From: an uncultured bacterium
GTDB lineage: Bacteria; Bacillota; Clostridia; Lachnospirales; Lachnospiraceae
Length of the DNA: 7,363 bases
Direction of reading: 5' to 3'
NCBI GenBank assembly: GCA_947071365.1
Contig: CAMTFT010000077.1
Coordinates: 1 to 7,363 of the forward strand
Below are positions 5,239 to 7,363 of this stretch, piece by piece; position 1 is the stretch's first letter, and the number at the start of each line of letters is the position of its first letter. Both the position numbers and the translations under genes were made by a program. A model generated the notes under the pieces. It was not told where the DNA came from. It saw only the letters and a list, made by a program, of their open reading frames with translations, and did no database searches.

Positions 5239-6516
5239 TTACCGGCACAGCCGTGCCAGATCCTCATAAAATCCCGGGTAGCTGATATTTACACAGTCCG
5301 AATCCCGGATATCCATTTCACCGCCGCATGCAAGAGCAGCCACGGCAAAGCTCATGGCAATGCGGTGGTCTTTTTTTGTGTCAATGGACGCACCGCATAG
5401 TTCCCTGCCGCCTCGGATGATCATGCCGTCCTCTGTGGCTGTAACATCACAGCCGATGCGGGTAAGGTTGTCCGTCATCACAGCGATACGGTCAGATTCT
5501 TTGACTTTCAGTTCGGCGGCGTCCCGGATGATGGTAGTGCCGTCTGCGAAGGCTGCCATGACAGCGATGACGGGGATCTCGTCGATTAATGTTGGAATGA
5601 TCTCGCCTTCAATTACGGTGCCCTTCAGAGAGCTGCTGCGGACCAGAAGGTCAGCGCAGGGTTCAGCGCCGGAATGGTCTTCCTTTACAACTGTGATATC
5701 TGCTCCCATGGCTTTGCAGACCCGGAGCATTCCGTCTCTGGTCGGATTGATCCCGACATTACGTATGAGAACCTCAGAGTCCGGCACCAGAAGCGCGGCA
5801 GCAATAAAGTATGCGGCGGAGGAAATATCCCCGGGAACATTTATTTTCTGGCCCGTTAGATGCGGCTGTGGTGAGATGGAAACGGTGGTTCCCTCACAGC
5901 TTACGTCAGCGCCGAAATAGCGGAGCATGAGCTCGGAATGATTTCGTGATACTACAGGCTCTGTCACTCTGGTGATACCATCAGCGTACAGGCCAGCCAG
6001 CAATACACAGGATTTTACCTGAGCGGAGGCTACAGGAGACTGGTAATGAATACCGTGTAAGCTGCCGCCAATTATCTCGAGAGGGGCACAGCCGTTATTG
6101 TATATGGAAGATATGCCCGCATTCATCATAGTGAGCGGAGTCATGATCCGCTTCATCGGGCGCTTTTGGATGGAATCATCTCCGGTAATCACGGAGCGGA
6201 AGGGCTGGCCGGAAAGAATGCCGGACATCAGCCGGACTGTGGTGCCGCTGTTGCCCGCGTCAAGTGTTTCTTCCGGCGCTGTCAGTCCGTGCAGCCCTTT
6301 GCCGTAAATCTTTACAGTGGAGCCATTTTGTACAATGTCGATCCCCATCTGCCGGAAGCAGGAGATCGTGGAAAGACAGTCTGCGCCGGTCAGAAAATTT
6401 TCGACTTCTGTAAGTCCCTGCGAAAGTGCGCCGAACATGACGCTGCGGTGTGAGATGGATTTATCTCCCGGGACGGAAAGCTCCCCCTTAAGCGGAGCAG
6501 TATATTTCATGATCAT
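5239..6516 (-). CDS. aroA: 3-phosphoshikimate 1-carboxyvinyltransferase (EPSP synthase), class II type
   Basis: Catalyses phosphoenolpyruvate plus shikimate-3-phosphate to EPSP, the sixth shikimate pathway step, in the cytoplasm. It has 425 residues, full length. Motifs seen: PGDKSISHRS (Lys19), LDAGNSGTTVRL with GNSGT at 88-92, ITGDDSIQKRPM, SAQVK at 164-168, RNHSE at 191-195, NPTR at 257-260, LIDEIP with Asp312, KESDR at 339-343 and DHRIAMS at 383-389. GDKS, SAQxK, RxHxE and NxTR together are the published class II signature. The residue matching E. coli Gly96 and CP4 Ala100 is Gly91, so glyphosate sensitivity is not excluded. The first of two close ATGs (6516) is chosen because AAAGGAGAA lies about 6 bp upstream; the second (6510) would be too far. 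It starts 21 bp after the tyrA stop, forming an operon. Confidence 0.97.
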   Translation of the reverse strand: MIMKYTAPLKGELSVPGDKSISHRSVMFGALSQGLTEVENFLTGADCLSTISCFRQMGIDIVQNGSTVKIYGKGLHGLTAPEETLDAGNSGTTVRLMSGILSGQPFRSVITGDDSIQKRPMKRIMTPLTMMNAGISSIYNNGCAPLEIIGGSLHGIHYQSPVASAQVKSCVLLAGLYADGITRVTEPVVSRNHSELMLRYFGADVSCEGTTVSISPQPHLTGQKINVPGDISSAAYFIAAALLVPDSEVLIRNVGINPTRDGMLRVCKAMGADITVVKEDHSGAEPCADLLVRSSSLKGTVIEGEIIPTLIDEIPVIAVMAAFADGTTIIRDAAELKVKESDRIAVMTDNLTRIGCDVTATEDGMIIRGGRELCGASIDTKKDHRIAMSFAVAALACGGEMDIRDSDCVNISYPGFYEDLARLCR

Positions 6517-6522
6517 GGTAAT

Positions 6523-6530
6523 TCTCCTTT
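6523..6530 (-). promoter_or_regulatory. Ribosome binding site of aroA
   Basis: On the minus strand AAAGGAGA ends 6 bp before ATG at 6516. It lies in the short gap after the tyrA stop and supports the upstream of two candidate Met codons. Confidence 0.85.
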
Positions 6531-6537
6531 TACATAT

Positions 6538-7316
6538 TTAATGAATCCAGACCTGGTAACGGTGCTGGCGAAGAATCTCAGCCGCTTTCAGGGAAGGCTC
6601 CTCCTCGTAAAATTCGATGCGAAGCACACCTTCCTCAAATTCACGGTTGTGTACGATGCCAATATTTTTGATGCTGATGCCGTTGACCGCCAGCGTTGTG
6701 GCGATGGTGGCGATAGCTCCCGATTCGTCAACGATATCACAGTAAATACGGTATGTCTTCTTGATGGTTCCAAGAGAGGAGGAGGAAAAAGAATCCCGGT
6801 AATCTCTGGAACGCTCAAACGTCCGGTAGATCGCAGCGCCGTTTCCGGCGGTCATTTCGCTGCGGCATTCCTCCAGCAGGCGGATAAAAGTATCCATGAC
6901 CTGTGAAATATTTGCGTGATTGGAAATGCAGATATGCTCCCACATTTCCGGTGAGGAGGAAGCGATTCTCGTGATATCCTTAAAGCCTCCGGCCGCAATC
7001 ATCTTCATGACCTCGTCTTTGGAGTCGAGGTCGTGAACCGTATTGACCAGAGAAGCCGCGATCAGGTGCGGAAGATGGCTGACCGCAGCAGTCACGTAAT
7101 CGTGCTGGCGGTAGTCGAGCACCAGCGGAATCGAGCCGATGTCGCTGGCCAGAGTGCGGTACGCTTCGATGTGCTCCGGCGCTGTCTGCTCAGATGGCGT
7201 GATCACGTAATAAGCGTTCTCGAATAAGTGGGCCTGGGCGCTTGCAAAGCCGGACTTTTCAGAGCCGGTCATGGGGTGTCCGCCGATAAAGCGGCCGTCA
7301 AGACCCATCTCATGGG
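6538..7316 (-). CDS. tyrA: Prephenate dehydrogenase with C-terminal ACT domain, 5' truncated
   Basis: Oxidative decarboxylation of prephenate to 4-hydroxyphenylpyruvate in tyrosine synthesis, NAD(P)-dependent, cytoplasmic. About 259 codons are present. The family is about 365 residues, so the N-terminal Rossmann nucleotide-binding part is missing, cut by adapter at the contig edge. Met at 7308 is internal (preceded by Ala-His-Glu in frame), not a start. Catalytic-region motifs visible: GGHPMTGSEKSG (His of HPM), VSHLPH and GFKDITRIA with its Arg, matching the prephenate-binding His/His/Arg of the Aquifex enzyme. The final ~72 residues (YRIYCDIVDESGAIATIA, then NGISIKNIGIVHNRE and VLRIEFYEEE) form an ACT domain, the usual site of tyrosine feedback inhibition. 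It lies upstream of aroA in one transcription unit; the promoter is outside the window. Confidence 0.96.
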
Positions 7317-7363
7317 CTGTCTCTTATACACATCTCCGAGCCCACGAGACGGAGCTACATCTC
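7317..7363 (-). other. Nextera/Tn5 i7 sequencing adapter (non-genomic)
   Basis: CTGTCTCTTATACACATCT at 7317-7335 is the Tn5 mosaic end in reverse orientation. It is followed by the rest of the read-2 adapter (7336-7350), the 8-base index GGAGCTAC (7351-7358) and the start of P7 (ATCTC). It is the perfect reverse complement of positions 1-45 plus two bases. Genomic sequence ends at 7316. Confidence 0.98.

Noticed and set aside
6166..6453. Plus-strand open frames opposite aroA and tyrA (for example 5354-5920, 6166-6453, 6541-6906).
   Set aside because: They overlap well-supported conserved genes on the other strand, show no recognisable family and lack ribosome binding sites.
17..7316. A new multi-gene system linking the lipoprotein, aminopeptidase and flavodoxin remnant.
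   Set aside because: Apart from the unusual lipoprotein, the genes are common housekeeping functions; closeness alone is the only link seen.
1..7363. Terminal inverted repeats suggesting a transposon or linear replicon.
   Set aside because: The repeats are Nextera adapter with index, and no transposase or replication gene is present.

Overview
The window reads as an assembled contig (probably from a short-read, metagenome-style library) of a low-to-medium GC anaerobic Bacillota, most likely Lachnospiraceae or a close Clostridia relative. That placement rests on the PNPase and M18 aminopeptidase sequences, strong AGGAGG-type ribosome binding sites, Ser/Glu/Thr-rich surface lipoprotein repeats and the tyrA-aroA pair; it is inference, not a database result. 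The first 45 and last 47 bases are not genomic. They are Illumina Nextera (Tn5) i7-side adapter sequence including the 19-bp mosaic end and an 8-base index, so the biological insert is 46-7316 and both terminal genes are cut by library construction.

Left part, plus strand: the 3' end of pnp (polynucleotide phosphorylase; KH and S1 domains) ends at 616 and is followed by a strong hairpin terminator. Next is a large surface lipoprotein gene at 686-3622. It has a lipobox signal peptide, two kinds of interleaved Glu/Thr/Gln/Lys repeats, a duplicated pair of bacterial SH3-like domains separated by a Ser-Glu linker, a second acidic linker, and a C-terminal domain resembling only the second half of a PF04392 (ABC_sub_bind) substrate-binding protein. 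A single amber codon at 1538-1540, in place of a conserved repeat Lys codon, splits this frame in two. An intact M18 aminopeptidase (3650-4963) follows 27 bp downstream, then a truncated flavodoxin C-terminus (about 4971-5171).

Right part, minus strand: tyrA (prephenate dehydrogenase with ACT domain, 5' end lost at the contig edge) is followed 21 bp later by aroA (EPSP synthase, class II by its motifs). The two form a shikimate/tyrosine biosynthesis operon. The two convergent transcription units meet at a hairpin around 5196-5237 that could terminate in both directions.

Most of the window is conserved housekeeping material. The part that is not routine is the repeat/SH3b/half-binding-protein lipoprotein and its internal amber codon. 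I see no evidence for a CRISPR array, mobile element, RNA gene or multi-gene defence system.
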